Part shown: positions 16,332 to 24,974 of the stretch, piece after piece
Layout: each line of letters starts with the position of its first letter
Numbering within the stretch: the stretch's first letter is position 1
DNA from: Cupriavidus yeoncheonensis
GTDB lineage: Bacteria > Pseudomonadota > Gammaproteobacteria > Burkholderiales > Burkholderiaceae
Length of the DNA: 64,000 nucleotides
Direction: 5' to 3'
Assembly: GCF_905397275.1 (NCBI RefSeq)
Contig: NZ_CAJPUY010000005.1
Span: 1 to 64,000, forward strand
Translations under genes and position numbers: made by a program
Notes under the pieces: model-generated
Databases searched by the model: none
Told to the model about the DNA's origin: nothing
What the model saw: the letters and a program-made list of their open reading frames with translations, nothing else

Positions 16332-17549
16332 TCAGCCCATCCCGGCCGCTACGGCCATGCGATCGTCACCGCGCTCCCTCCGCACGCTGAGCCATGCCAC
16401 GAGCAGCGCAGCCAATGGGGCCAGGGCGGCCACCCAGGGCAGTGCATTCAGGCCCGGGCCATGGGCGACCACCATGCCGCCCAGCCACGCGCCGATGCCG
16501 TTGCCGAGATTGAATGCGGCGATATTGAAGCTCGATGCCAGGTTCTGGCCCGCGCCGCTGGCATGGTGCAGCACGCGCAGCTGCAGCGGCGACACGGTCG
16601 CGAACGCGGCGACGCCCAGGATGCCGACGAAGCCGGCCATGGCGGCCTGGCTGTGGATGGCGAAAGTCATGGCCGCCAGCACGGCGGCGAGCGCGGTCAG
16701 CGATCCAAGGAGCGCGGCCGTCGGCTGGCGGTCGGCGAACCGGCCGCCCAGGATGTTGCCCAGGATCATGCCGCCACCGAACAGCAGCAGGATCGGCGAC
16801 ACCGCGCCCTCGCTGAAGCCGGCCACGCGCGTCAGCAGCGGCTGCACATAGGTGATCAGCGCGAACGTACCAACGGCCTGCAGCACGGTCATCAGCAGGC
16901 CAAGCAGCACCTGCAGCCGCACGACGGTGGCGAGTTCATCGCGCAGCGCGACCGGGGCGCTGTCGTCGCGGCTTGCTTTCACCAGCGCGGCAATCACGAC
17001 CAGCGAGACCAGCCCGATCACCGTCATGGCCCAGAAGGTCGAGCGCCAGCCAAGGTGCAGGCCCAGCCAGGCTCCGGCGGGCATGCCGAGCAGCGTGGCC
17101 AGCGTCAGACCCGAGAACATGACCGAGATCGCCGAGGCGCGGCGCTCGGCCGGCACCAGGCTGGTTGCCACCACGGCGCCCACGCCGAAGAAGGTGCCGT
17201 GCGTGAGCGACGTGAGCACGCGCGCGATCATCAGCGTGGTGTAGTCGGGCGCCAGCGCGCAGGCCGCGTTGCCGATGGTGTAGATGACCATCAGCGCGAG
17301 CAGCACGGCCTTGCGCGGCATGCGTCGGGTCAGCAGCGTCAGCACCGGCGCGCCGGCGAATACGCCGAGCGCATAGCCGGAGACCAGCATGCCGGCCGCG
17401 GCAATGCTGACGTGCAAGTCAGTGGCTACTTGCAGCAGCAGGCCCATGATGACGAATTCGGCGCAGCCAATGCCGAAGGAGCCGGCGGTCAGCGCGTACA
17501 GGGCTACCGGCATGCGGCCGGTGTGCGGGTGCGGGACGGGGTTTGACAT
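16332..17549 (-). CDS. DHA1-type MFS exporter (AraJ/YdhP-like)
   Basis: A 405-residue, 12-segment transporter of the drug:H+ antiporter-1 family. The N-terminal region GSFGIGCAEFVIMGLL and the signature HGTFFGVGAVVATSLVPAE with SGLTLATLLGMPAG are characteristic of the AraJ/YdhP/PbuE-like subgroup, which exports sugars, purines or drugs. The upstream frame to 17870 is not coding; the ATG at 17549 gives a normal N-terminus. It is convergent with the AraC gene (end-to-end gap of 44 bases) and divergent from a LysR gene that likely controls it. Substrate unknown. Confidence 0.88.
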   Translation of the reverse strand: MSNPVPHPHTGRMPVALYALTAGSFGIGCAEFVIMGLLLQVATDLHVSIAAAGMLVSGYALGVFAGAPVLTLLTRRMPRKAVLLALMVIYTIGNAACALAPDYTTLMIARVLTSLTHGTFFGVGAVVATSLVPAERRASAISVMFSGLTLATLLGMPAGAWLGLHLGWRSTFWAMTVIGLVSLVVIAALVKASRDDSAPVALRDELATVVRLQVLLGLLMTVLQAVGTFALITYVQPLLTRVAGFSEGAVSPILLLFGGGMILGNILGGRFADRQPTAALLGSLTALAAVLAAMTFAIHSQAAMAGFVGILGVAAFATVSPLQLRVLHHASGAGQNLASSFNIAAFNLGNGIGAWLGGMVVAHGPGLNALPWVAALAPLAALLVAWLSVRRERGDDRMAVAAGMG

Positions 17550-17630
17550 GGTAGGGGCCACTTGCGGATAGCGGGAGGGATGGCAGGAAGGCTGAAGTGT
17601 CGGTCTTTTCATCTTCTTCATAAACCGGCA

Positions 17631-17643
17631 TGATTCATAATCA
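17631..17643. promoter_or_regulatory. Candidate LysR operator between MFS and lysR genes
   Basis: TGATT-CAT-AATCA is a perfect inverted repeat in the 117-base divergent space, 24 bases before the regulator start. LysR proteins bind such dyads and usually repress themselves while activating the divergent gene. Confidence 0.5.
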
Positions 17644-17666
17644 GTTTCAACGAAAAATTGATAATC

Positions 17667-18581
17667 ATGGATCGCATCGGCGATATCGGCCTGTTTCTGC
17701 GTGTGCTGGATCTGGGGTCGATCAGTGCCGCCGCGCGCAGCCTGGATCTGTCGGTGGCAGTGGCCAGCCAGCGCCTGCAGCGGCTGGAGCGCGATCTCGG
17801 CGTTCGCTTGTTGCATCGCACCACGCGACGCCTGCATGCGACGCCGGAGGGCGCGATCCTCGCCGAGCAAGGCCGGGCGCTGGTCGAAGATCTCGACGCG
17901 CTGGGCAGTTCGCTGCGGCAGGCGGGCACCGGTATCTCGGGAACGCTGCGCGTGACCGCCTCCTCATCGTTCGGTCGCCTCTATATCTCGCCGCTGCTGC
18001 CGGAGTTCATGGCGCGCCATCCGGGGCTGAAGCTCAGCTTCACCATGACGGACAACGTGCTGGACCTGGTCAGCGCCGGTTTCGACCTGGCGATCCGGAT
18101 CGGCGCGCTCGATGATTCCGCGCTGGTCGCGCGCAAACTTGCGACCAACCGGCGGCTGCTGTGCGCATCGCCGGAATACCTGCGTCGCCGCGGCACGCCG
18201 CGCACGCCCCAGGACCTGGCCAGCCATGATTGCCTGCTGCTCGTGGGCAGCCAGGGCCGGCAGGATGTCTGGCGCCTCGGCGACGGGGCGGGCGGGGAGA
18301 TTGCGGTCCGGGTGCGTGGACCGATCGACGCCAACTCCGGCGAGTTGCTGTCGGACGCCGCCCTGGCCGGCCTCGGCATTGCCATGCATTCGACCTGGCA
18401 TGTCTGCGCGGCGCTGCGCACCGGCCAGCTGGTGCCGGTGCTGGCCAACTATCCGGTAGCGGAATCAGGGATCTACGCGGTCATGCCGCAGCGCCGGCTG
18501 GTGCCGCCAAGGGTGCGGACGTTTGTGGATTTCCTGGCCGGACACTTCGGCGAAAACCCGCCGTGGGAGCGCCCGGCCTGA
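17667..18581 (+). CDS. LysR family transcriptional regulator
   Basis: A 304-residue LysR regulator. The N-terminal winged helix (about 1-60) contains SISAAARSLDLSVAVASQRLQRLERDLGVR-type text, split as SISAAARSLDLSVAVASQ then RLQRLERDLGVRLLHRTTR, ending in the family RTTRRLHATPEG. The effector domain follows from about residue 90 (GTLRVTASSSFGR). The annotated frame can start at TTG 17658, but ATG 17667 (MDRIGDIGLFLRV) gives the standard beginning. It is divergent from a DHA1 exporter and most likely controls it in response to an unknown substrate. Confidence 0.93.
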   Translation: MDRIGDIGLFLRVLDLGSISAAARSLDLSVAVASQRLQRLERDLGVRLLHRTTRRLHATPEGAILAEQGRALVEDLDALGSSLRQAGTGISGTLRVTASSSFGRLYISPLLPEFMARHPGLKLSFTMTDNVLDLVSAGFDLAIRIGALDDSALVARKLATNRRLLCASPEYLRRRGTPRTPQDLASHDCLLLVGSQGRQDVWRLGDGAGGEIAVRVRGPIDANSGELLSDAALAGLGIAMHSTWHVCAALRTGQLVPVLANYPVAESGIYAVMPQRRLVPPRVRTFVDFLAGHFGENPPWERPA

Positions 18582-18606
18582 CGGGTTGCGCCGCGGTGCA
18601 ACCGGG

Positions 18607-18702
18607 TGCCTAAAATTTAGGCGCTCCGGTGCGTTGGCGCACAGACTGGGCGTTTCGGGAGGGGCGCGCGAGGATATCCACAGATTCTGTGGATATCCTC
18701 GC
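18607..18702 (+). repeat. Intergenic repeat element, copy A
   Basis: A 25-mer (18607-18631, with the palindrome CCTAAA-a-TTTAGG) is followed 43 bases on by a 35-base perfect palindrome with 17-bp arms (18668-18684 and 18686-18702). The palindrome contains TATCCAC-N7-GTGGATA, close to an inverted pair of DnaA boxes. A second copy at 26451-26540 shares the 25-mer (21/25) and the TATCCAC-N7-GTGGATA part at nearly the same distance. It lies between the lysR stop and a lipoprotein gene. Function unknown. Confidence 0.75.
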
Positions 18703-18826
18703 CGGATTTCAACATGGGTTTCTACCATCGACGCGGCCCCCGGCCCGGGAGTATGCTGAGCGATCCGCCCCGGCCCCCCACTCGCCGTTCGGCGACCCGG
18801 CATGCATTCCCTTTCTTCGAGACACC

Positions 18827-19399
18827 ATGCGAAACCACGGGCCGACGGCAGTACCGATCCTGACCATGCTGGCCGGCGCCGTCATGGCGGCCGGCTGCGT
18901 GGCGCAGTACCGCGTGCCGTCCGGCGCCCCGGTGGCCAGCGTCCGCCTGATGACGGATACCGATGACAACACCACCTTCACGGTGGTGGATCCCGCCAGA
19001 TGCCCGGACCCGGCGCGTCCGCTGGTCCTGGCCGGGATGGGGAAGCAGTTGTCGGCGATCGGGCGGGACCGTGGACTGGAGATGGCCGGCACTTCGCCCG
19101 AGCCACCGGCGCGCACACGCGAGCGACAGGTGGAGGCGGGCCGGCGGATCTATGTGGGCGTGATGTCGACAGCCGCACCGCCCCTGCCGGAACTGCGTTG
19201 CGCGGCGGGCGTGTCGTTCGTGCCCGCGGCGGGGGCGCAATATGAAATCCGCTACAAGCGGGACGAGACCGCGAGCCAGTGCTCGGCCCAGGTCTTGCGC
19301 CTGCAACCGCTGCCGTCAGGCGCCGCGCGGCCCGTGGTCGAGCCGACGCAGCAGGGCTTCCGCGCGCTGAGGAAAGAATATATCTGCCAGGCGTCGTGA
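18827..19399 (+). CDS. Predicted lipoprotein of unknown function
   Basis: A 190-residue protein with a lipoprotein signal: a hydrophobic segment ending in MAAGC (Cys24), so it should be lipid-anchored in the envelope. The mature part begins VAQYRVPSGAPVASVRL and shows no domain I recognise; there are paired cysteines (RCPDPARP; LRCAAGV; SQCSAQ; YICQAS) that could form disulfides. A longer frame begins at 18629, but residues before the ATG at 18827 overlap the palindromic element and look non-coding. No operon partners: the next gene (H-NS-like) is convergent. Likely a conserved small lipoprotein of this genus, function unknown. Confidence 0.7.
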   Translation: MRNHGPTAVPILTMLAGAVMAAGCVAQYRVPSGAPVASVRLMTDTDDNTTFTVVDPARCPDPARPLVLAGMGKQLSAIGRDRGLEMAGTSPEPPARTRERQVEAGRRIYVGVMSTAAPPLPELRCAAGVSFVPAAGAQYEIRYKRDETASQCSAQVLRLQPLPSGAARPVVEPTQQGFRALRKEYICQAS

Positions 19400-19446
19400 C
19401 GACGCCCGGACAGGCCAGCCCCTGGCGGGGCGGCCGCAGCGGACTA

Positions 19447-19761
19447 TTACGACTCGATCAGGAAACGTTCCGGACGCTTGCCCAGCCAGGCCGGGGCACG
19501 GCCGCGACCCGACCAGGTCTTGCCGGTCTTCGGGTCCATGTACTTCGGGGGCAGCGGAGCGTGTTCCGCCTTCTTGACGGCGCTCGAACCGGCCGGCCGG
19601 CCACGGCCGCGGCGCGGGGCGATGTCGTCCGGAGTCAGACCGTATTCGGCCATCAGCGAACGGATCTGGTCGATCACGCCGGCGACTTCGGTTTCCCTGA
19701 CTTCATTGAGCTTCGCTTCGAGCGCTTCTTTTTCTGCGAGAAGTTGCTTGTATGTCGCCAT
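19447..19761 (-). CDS. H-NS-like nucleoid protein
   Basis: A 104-residue H-NS family protein. The N-terminal half (1-48) is a coiled-coil oligomerisation segment (LLAEKEALEAKLNEVRETEV). A basic linker RRGRGRPAG follows, then the C-terminal DNA-binding core YMDPKTGKTWSGRGRAPAWL, which is the AT-rich-DNA-binding signature of beta-proteobacterial H-NS (Bph3-like). It binds and silences AT-rich, often foreign DNA. RGRGRP in the linker is an AT-hook-like tripeptide cluster. It has an AAGGGG site seven bases before the ATG. The unusually AT-rich 700-base stretch upstream may be its own autoregulatory region. Confidence 0.93.
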   Translation of the reverse strand: MATYKQLLAEKEALEAKLNEVRETEVAGVIDQIRSLMAEYGLTPDDIAPRRGRGRPAGSSAVKKAEHAPLPPKYMDPKTGKTWSGRGRAPAWLGKRPERFLIES

Positions 19762-20469
19762 TTATATTCCCCTTTTATTGCGATTGGCCGCTGCATGGTA
19801 CTGGAACTTCATGCCGATATGGCATTGTCATGTTGCGGTGGACACGAAAATATTTTACGAAATATAACGCAGATTGCACGGGTCTCTTGTTACAGGCTGT
19901 TCGTCCGGCACATATAGCGGGGGCTGGCAGGGCAATGCCATTGCCGTGTTCCGAGGCTTTGGCAATGGCTAATGGCGGGAAATGGATTGCATCCGGCGAT
20001 CTGGAATGGGTTTTCCGGCCACGTGTGCGCGCCGGCATTCCGGCTTTCCAATCGCTTTGCATGGAAATCCGCTGTGTCTTCACGGCGGGCATCAGGCTTC
20101 AATCCGGATTGGCTGATGCAGCGGTGATTCGCATGATCGTCAGCCAGAACATTGCAGGCGAATCGCATCGCTTGCCGCCGCGCGCGCGGCGGCCATCGAT
20201 ATGGCATGCGGATTCAATTGGGTGTTGATAGAAGGAAAATGGCGAGGCACGTCGCCATGAATGGGGAACGGCTGCGTTGCGCGTACCGGCACGTTGCCAG
20301 GGTGAAGCGCGGAAAGGATTCGCGCATGGTCGGTACGCAATAAAAAAATACCCCGGGAAAGCAGGAATCCCGGGGCATAAATCCACCGTGTGGCGGTGGA
20401 GGAGACATTGTTGAATTCACTCCGGACAACCGCGCCAGCGGCAGCGGCGGTCCGATTGAAGCGTCTGTT
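19762..20469. other. 708-base region without a gene, rich in A+T at the hns side
   Basis: I see no supported gene here. The part next to hns (about 19762-19920) is much richer in A and T than the surroundings and presumably carries the hns promoter. The far part holds the terminator of the purine permease gene (20341-20375) and a second short hairpin (20383-20399). Short open frames in the region have no ribosome sites and no recognisable motifs. Confidence 0.6.
20341..20375 (-). terminator. Intrinsic terminator of the purine permease gene
   Basis: On the minus strand an 8-bp GC-rich stem (CCCCGGGA with TCCCGGGG, 20351-20358 and 20368-20375, 9-base loop) is followed by TATTTTTTTA. This is a classical Rho-independent terminator 95 bases after the permease stop. 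Confidence 0.88.
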
Positions 20470-21852
20470 TCAGATTGCCCAGCCTCCGGCATAGAACGCG
20501 GCAAGCGCGACGGCGATAGCCACGGTGCCGGCATTGAGTTTGCGCCATTCGCCAGAGACGATGCGGCCGACCACCAGCGTGCAGAAGCCAAGCATGATGC
20601 CGGTGACGATATTGCAGGTCAGCACGATGAACACCGCGCACACCAGGCCCGACAGCGCATCGACCAGGTCATCCATGTGCAGGCGCGAGACGCTCGACAG
20701 CATCAGCAGGCCCACGTACATCAGCGCCGGCGCGGTGGCGTACGACGGCACCAGGGCCGCCAGCGGCGAGAAGAACATGACGGCGAGGAACAGCAGGCCG
20801 ACCACCACGGCGGTCAGGCCGGTCTTGGCGCCGGCGGCCACGCCGACGGTCGACTCGATATAAGCGGCGGCCGGGGCGCCACCGAACATGGCGGAGAAGA
20901 TCGAGCTGACCGAGTCCGCGGTGAGCGCACGGCCACCGTTGCGGATGTGGCCGCTGGCGTCGAGCTGGCCGGCCTGGCCCGCCACGGCGCGGATGGTACC
21001 GGTGGCATCGAACACGGCAGTCATCACCAGCGCCAGCACGCTTGGCAGCACGGCGGCGGACAGCGCGCCGCGGATATCCATGGCGCCGATCAGCGACTGA
21101 TGGCCGGGGGCGCTCAGCGAAGGCAGCGCGAACACACCGGTGAATTTCACGGCGGGATCGAAGATCAGGCCCAGCAGGGAGATGGCCACGATCACCAGCA
21201 GGATGCCTCCCGGCACGCGGCGACGCTCCAGGCCGAAGATGGCGGCCAGGCCCAGCACCGACATCACCACCGGGAAGGCGGTGATCTTGCCCAGCGTGAC
21301 GGGCAGGCCTGCGCCGCTGTTCTTGACCACCAGGCCGACCTCATTGGAAGCGATCAGCAGCAGGAACAGGCCAATGCCGATCCCCGCGCCGTGGGCCACG
21401 CCGGCCGGCAGGTTGCGCAGGATCCAGGAGCGTACGCCGGTGACGGAGATCGCGGTGAACACCACCCCCATCAGGAATACCGCGCCCAGCGCGACGGCCG
21501 GCGACAGTCCCTGCCCCAGTACCAGGCCAAAGGCCATAAAGGCAGTCAGTGAAATGGCGCAGCCGATGGCGATCGGCAGCTTGGCCCACACGCCCATCAG
21601 CAACGAGCCGAATGCCGTGGTCAGGCATACCGCCACGAATACCGCGCTGGTGTCGAAGCCGGCCTTGCCAAGCATGCCCGGCACGACAAAGACCGCGTAG
21701 ACCATGGCCATGAAGGTGGTCACGCCGGCCACCAGTTCCTGGCGCTGCGTGCTGCCGCGCGCGGTAATCTGGAAATAGGCGTCGAGCTTGTTCTTGACTT
21801 CGGGGCGCGCGGAATCGACTTCCGTCACCGACGGATAGGGCTGTTCGATCAT
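20470..21852 (-). CDS. AzgA-type purine (adenine/guanine/hypoxanthine) permease
   Basis: A 460-residue NCS2-superfamily transporter of the AzgA branch (E. coli AdeP/GhxP-like), importing purine bases with protons. About 13-14 hydrophobic segments are present. Family text includes [20 protein letters not shown] at the first segment, [13 protein letters not shown], and the C-terminal half [19 protein letters not shown] and [24 protein letters not shown] split over the conserved substrate-site region. Length fits. It is monocistronic with its own terminator. The 433-base upstream gap contains no riboswitch that I can recognise. Whether it prefers adenine or guanine/hypoxanthine cannot be told from sequence alone. 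Confidence 0.92.
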   Translation of the reverse strand: MIEQPYPSVTEVDSARPEVKNKLDAYFQITARGSTQRQELVAGVTTFMAMVYAVFVVPGMLGKAGFDTSAVFVAVCLTTAFGSLLMGVWAKLPIAIGCAISLTAFMAFGLVLGQGLSPAVALGAVFLMGVVFTAISVTGVRSWILRNLPAGVAHGAGIGIGLFLLLIASNEVGLVVKNSGAGLPVTLGKITAFPVVMSVLGLAAIFGLERRRVPGGILLVIVAISLLGLIFDPAVKFTGVFALPSLSAPGHQSLIGAMDIRGALSAAVLPSVLALVMTAVFDATGTIRAVAGQAGQLDASGHIRNGGRALTADSVSSIFSAMFGGAPAAAYIESTVGVAAGAKTGLTAVVVGLLFLAVMFFSPLAALVPSYATAPALMYVGLLMLSSVSRLHMDDLVDALSGLVCAVFIVLTCNIVTGIMLGFCTLVVGRIVSGEWRKLNAGTVAIAVALAAFYAGGWAI

Positions 21853-22285
21853 GATGATCTGTCTCCTTGCAGGGCGCTGCCGCGGCCGACGGAAGGGCCA
21901 TGGACAGGCTTTGTCTCACGTGGTTCTAGGTATCGGCCGTGACAATGCTCGCTGCCCGGCCGGTTTTATCGGTGTTGCCTCCTGTCCGCGCCTTCTGCAT
22001 GGGCGTGATCTGGGCAAGGCTGAAGGCTAGGCGACGCACGGCGCGTCGTCATAACCCCCACAAAATGCGCGGTATGCCTGGAAGGGAATAGTGAATGTGA
22101 TGAATGGCCGTCTTCGTGCGCAGCAGCCGCGTGGAGGCGGGTCCGAGGCACGCGTGCATTATCAGCTGAAGCAAATAGGGCCTATAGGGATTGACCCGTA
22201 TGTCTTGGGGTCGACTTCTTTATACTAGGGATAACCCTCGAATTGGATCTCGCGAGTCCCGCAGGCGCGGTGCAGGTGCGATTCG
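21853..22285. other. 433-base gap upstream of purine permease
   Basis: No gene is supported. It contains several short dyads (GACGC-ACGGC-GCGTC near 22033, ATAGG-G-CCTAT at 22175-22185, AGGG-ATAA-CCCT near 22228) and a TATACT box near 22221, which may be promoter parts for the divergent genes. No purine riboswitch core was found. Confidence 0.4.
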
Positions 22286-22531
22286 ATGCGCTTTTCATTG
22301 ACGCCTCATCTACTGATTTCTCTTATGCAAGTCCTTGCCGATACGCTTTATCGCCAGTCGCCGAACCGCCGTCCGACTGCGGCCCCCGCCGACCTGTCCC
22401 GCGATGTGGACCTGTACGCCCGCATGGGCAGCGGCCGTTCGCTCGCCGCGCGGGTGCGCGATTACTTTGCGCGCGGCTGGGCGCTGCATGTGGAGAATGC
22501 CCGCGTGGCGGCGCCCATCACCTGGCTCTGA
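22286..22531 (+). CDS. Small hypothetical protein (81 aa)
   Basis: A small frame beginning ATG 22286 with an AGGTG site seven bases before; a second ATG at 22325 would give 68 residues. The C-terminal half (LSRDVDLYARMGSGRSLAARVRDYFARGWALHVENARV) is rich in Arg and Ala and looks like an amphipathic helical region, written here in parts: LSRDVDLYARMGSGRSLAAR and VRDYFARGWALHVENARV. Third-position GC is high, as in real genes here. I do not recognise a family. It is convergent with the GNAT-like gene and has no evident partners, so it may be a genus-specific protein or a chance frame. Confidence 0.45.
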   Translation: MRFSLTPHLLISLMQVLADTLYRQSPNRRPTAAPADLSRDVDLYARMGSGRSLAARVRDYFARGWALHVENARVAAPITWL

Positions 22532-22568
22532 ACCGTTCCGAACCGTTCCGAACGCCGCCGCGGCGAAC

Positions 22569-23192
22569 TCAGTACATCCCCGTCGCTTCCTTGAAGCGGC
22601 GCAGCGTCCAGCCATGCCCGAGCAGCACCATGCGTGTGTGCAGGTCATCCATCACGGCTGCGCTGACCCGTTCGCCCAGATAGGTGAGCGTCTTGTGGCG
22701 CAGGTCGACATAGCCAAGCGTGTAGCGGCGGCTAAGCGACTGCCACAGCGCATGCGCGCCCGCCGACTGCCGGGCGCCGCTCAGCAGGCACAGTCCACCG
22801 TCGAGCGCCCAGCGGTAGAGGCCTGATGCCAGGCCGCGGCGCTGGTAAGCCGGCGCAAACTTCGTGTGGGGCGAACGCACCCAAGGGTCGGCGCGACGGC
22901 CGACTTCGATCAGCCGGTTGAACACCGTATAGCCGGCAAGCCGGCCGTTGGCCACGTCTTCCACGTACACGAAAATCTCGCCGTCGGCCTCGCGATAGCG
23001 CAGGCGCAGCCCCGGCAGTCCGCTGGGCTGAGCCGGCATCGCATGGAGCCGGTCGCCAGGGCAGCGCATGCGGTCATGTAGCGCGCCCAGTTCGTCTTCC
23101 ACCTCGGCGTGTCCGGGGCTGACATCGATGCGCAATTCCAATGCGCGTGCCAGTCCCTGCGCCGGGTGGCGCAATTCGAAGGTCATGGTCAT
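22569..23192 (-). CDS. GNAT-like acyltransferase (putative)
   Basis: A 207-residue protein whose central part looks like a GCN5-related acetyltransferase: VYVEDVANGRLAGYTVFNRL (a beta-strand pair) followed by FAPAYQRRGLASGLYRWAL, matching motif A (QxxGxG/A) that binds the acetyl-CoA pyrophosphate. The N-terminal 90 residues are family-specific. The substrate is unknown. Two near starts exist (ATG 23192 and 23186); the first is used. It begins 14 bases after a 24-residue membrane peptide gene with a strong ribosome site, so the two are probably co-translated. Weak points are the distance of the rest of the protein from standard GNATs. Confidence 0.6.
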   Translation of the reverse strand: MTMTFELRHPAQGLARALELRIDVSPGHAEVEDELGALHDRMRCPGDRLHAMPAQPSGLPGLRLRYREADGEIFVYVEDVANGRLAGYTVFNRLIEVGRRADPWVRSPHTKFAPAYQRRGLASGLYRWALDGGLCLLSGARQSAGAHALWQSLSRRYTLGYVDLRHKTLTYLGERVSAAVMDDLHTRMVLLGHGWTLRRFKEATGMY

Positions 23193-23206
23193 GGTGAGAC
23201 CCCCGC

Positions 23207-23281
23207 TCAGGCGTTGAGGGCGACGTACAGGATCACGAGCGCCAGCATGGCGCAAAGGGTGCGGCGGTAGATCAATGGCAT
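23207..23281 (-). CDS. 24-residue predicted membrane peptide
   Basis: ATG at 23281 encodes MPLIYRRTLCAMLALVILYV followed by ALNA and a stop. The peptide is a short positively charged start and one hydrophobic helix, the shape of a single-span inner-membrane microprotein with its N-terminus inside. AGGAG lies eight bases before the ATG, among the best ribosome sites in the window. It stops 14 bases before the GNAT-like gene, so it may act with that protein or serve as a translated leader coupling ribosomes to it. It is too short for standard gene callers. Confidence 0.6.
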   Translation of the reverse strand: MPLIYRRTLCAMLALVILYVALNA

Positions 23282-23775
23282 GGCTTTCTCCTGGATGCAC
23301 GATGGTTTGCGGCTGCCAACAGGGCAGCGGCATGCAAAGTGCCGTGCGGGAAAGCTCAGGTCGGGACGGGGGTCCGCCGAGCTGCCCGCACGGCCAGGAA
23401 AAGCACGGCTCGACGGGCCGGGATCGCCGGCAAGCCGATGCGGGCGGCCGCCGCCAACGCGCACGCGGCCACGCCATGCATAGCACGGCGAAGCAGAACG
23501 GTGGCGCGGAGGGGGCGTGGCATCAGCGAATAGGTAGAGGCAGGAACCGGCATGGCGGGGCGCGGCCGGGCAATGAGTCTTATCCCATATTTTGTCGGCA
23601 ATGTCCATCCATTGTGCCGGGATCCACGGTCAACAGCGTTTATTCGTCAAGGCCCGCGCGTGACCGGGCGATGATTTGCCGCCTCATCCGGCAGCCGGAT
23701 CGTAATTGTGAACGCTGTCTACATGTACTAGACTCGGAAGCACGTGCCCTACATCGGGGCAGTTCCGCAGGAGCC
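23282..23775. other. 494-base divergent gap
   Basis: Lies between the membrane-peptide/GNAT pair and the propeller/MoaD pair. No gene is supported; an 81-codon minus-strand frame (23356-23601) has no ribosome site and looks like compositional noise. It holds a candidate promoter for the plus-strand pair at 23706-23734. Confidence 0.5.
23706..23734 (+). promoter_or_regulatory. Candidate sigma-70 promoter for the propeller/MoaD pair
   Basis: TTGTGA (23706-23711) and TAGACT (23729-23734) are separated by 17 bases, each matching four of six consensus bases, 42 bases before the gene. The spacer contains the 8-bp palindrome TACATGTA, which could bind a regulator. Confidence 0.4.
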
Positions 23776-24960
23776 ATGATGACTGCTAGCACGGCGCCGC
23801 ATACCGATCCCCATTCGATGCCGACCCCGGAATCCGGGCCGGCGATGCTGCTGGTCGCCACCATCAAGGGTGCCTGGTTCCTGACCAGCGACGCGGCCCG
23901 GCGCAACTGGGCTTTGCGGGGACCGGTGTTCCTGGGACATACCATCCATCACATCGTGCAGGATCCGCGCGAGCCCCGGCGCATGCTGATGGCCGCACGC
24001 ACCGGCCACCTGGGCCCGACCGTCTTCCGTTCCACCGACGGCGGCCAGAACTGGACGGAAGCCACGCGCCCGCCAGCCTTTGCCAAGGTGCCTGAAGGCG
24101 AGACGGGGCGCGTCGTCGATCATGTCTTCTGGTTGACGCCCGGACACGCGACCGAATCCGGCACGTGGTACGCCGGCACGTCTCCGCAGGGTCTGTTCCG
24201 GAGTACCGACCATGGCGCAAGCTGGGACTCCGTGACCGGTTTCAACGACCACCCGATGCGGCGCAGCTGGACCGGCGGCGAGCAGGACGGCACGCCCGAC
24301 GGCCCCAAGCTGCATTCCATCCTGGTCGATCCGCGCGACCCGAAGCACCTGTACATCGGCATGTCGAGCGGCGGCGTGTTTGAAAGCACCGACGCCGGCG
24401 CCGACTGGAAGCCGCTCAACCGCGGCTGTGCCGCCAATTTCCTGCCGGACCCCGATGTTGAATACGGTCACGACCCGCACTGCGTGCTCCAGCATCCGGC
24501 CGCGCCCGACATCCTGTACCAGCAGAACCACTGCGGCATCTACCGCATGGACCGGCACGAAGGAATCTGGAAGCGCATCGGCGACGCCATGCCGCGCGAG
24601 GTCGGGGACATCGGCTTCCCGATCGTCGCCCATCGGCGCGATCCGCGCACGGTGTGGGTATTCCCGATGGATGGCAGCGACGTCTGGCCACGCGTGAGCC
24701 CCGGCGGCAAGCCGGCGGTCTATGTCACGCGCGATGCCGGCGAAAGCTGGCAGCGCCAGGACCGCGGCCTGCCGGCCGGGCAGGCCTGGCTCACGGTCAA
24801 GCGCCAGGCCATGGCGGCCGACGCGCAGGCACCCGTGGGCCTGTACTTCGGCACCACCGGCGGCGAGATCTGGGCCAGTGCCGACGAGGGCGAACACTGG
24901 CAGTGCATCGCCAGCCATCTGCCGCACATCTACGCGGTGCAGACCGCGCGGCCGGCCTGA
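23776..24960 (+). CDS. Cytoplasmic BNR/sialidase-like beta-propeller protein
   Basis: A 394-residue protein made of repeated sialidase-type blades. Asp-box-like turns recur: STDGGQNWTEA (about 93-103), STDHGASWDSV, STDAGADWKPL, TRDAGESWQRQ and SADEGEHWQCI, spaced as in VPS10/BNR-repeat propellers. No catalytic sialidase arginine triad is evident, so an enzyme activity should not be assumed. There is no signal peptide, in contrast to most such propellers, so it is probably cytoplasmic. AGGAG stands just before the ATG pair. It is followed after 14 bases by a MoaD/ThiS-like gene, a pairing that suggests the propeller is a partner or target of a sulfur-carrier-like protein. The function is unknown. 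Confidence 0.85.
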   Translation: MMTASTAPHTDPHSMPTPESGPAMLLVATIKGAWFLTSDAARRNWALRGPVFLGHTIHHIVQDPREPRRMLMAARTGHLGPTVFRSTDGGQNWTEATRPPAFAKVPEGETGRVVDHVFWLTPGHATESGTWYAGTSPQGLFRSTDHGASWDSVTGFNDHPMRRSWTGGEQDGTPDGPKLHSILVDPRDPKHLYIGMSSGGVFESTDAGADWKPLNRGCAANFLPDPDVEYGHDPHCVLQHPAAPDILYQQNHCGIYRMDRHEGIWKRIGDAMPREVGDIGFPIVAHRRDPRTVWVFPMDGSDVWPRVSPGGKPAVYVTRDAGESWQRQDRGLPAGQAWLTVKRQAMAADAQAPVGLYFGTTGGEIWASADEGEHWQCIASHLPHIYAVQTARPA

Positions 24961-24974
24961 CCGGGGCCCGGGCC

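Noticed and set aside
21853-22285. Purine riboswitch before the AzgA permease
   Set aside because: No conserved three-way-junction core was found, and purine riboswitches are not expected in this group.
23356-23601. 81-codon minus-strand frame upstream of the membrane peptide
   Set aside because: No Shine-Dalgarno, Arg/Ala-rich low-complexity product, overlaps a likely promoter zone.
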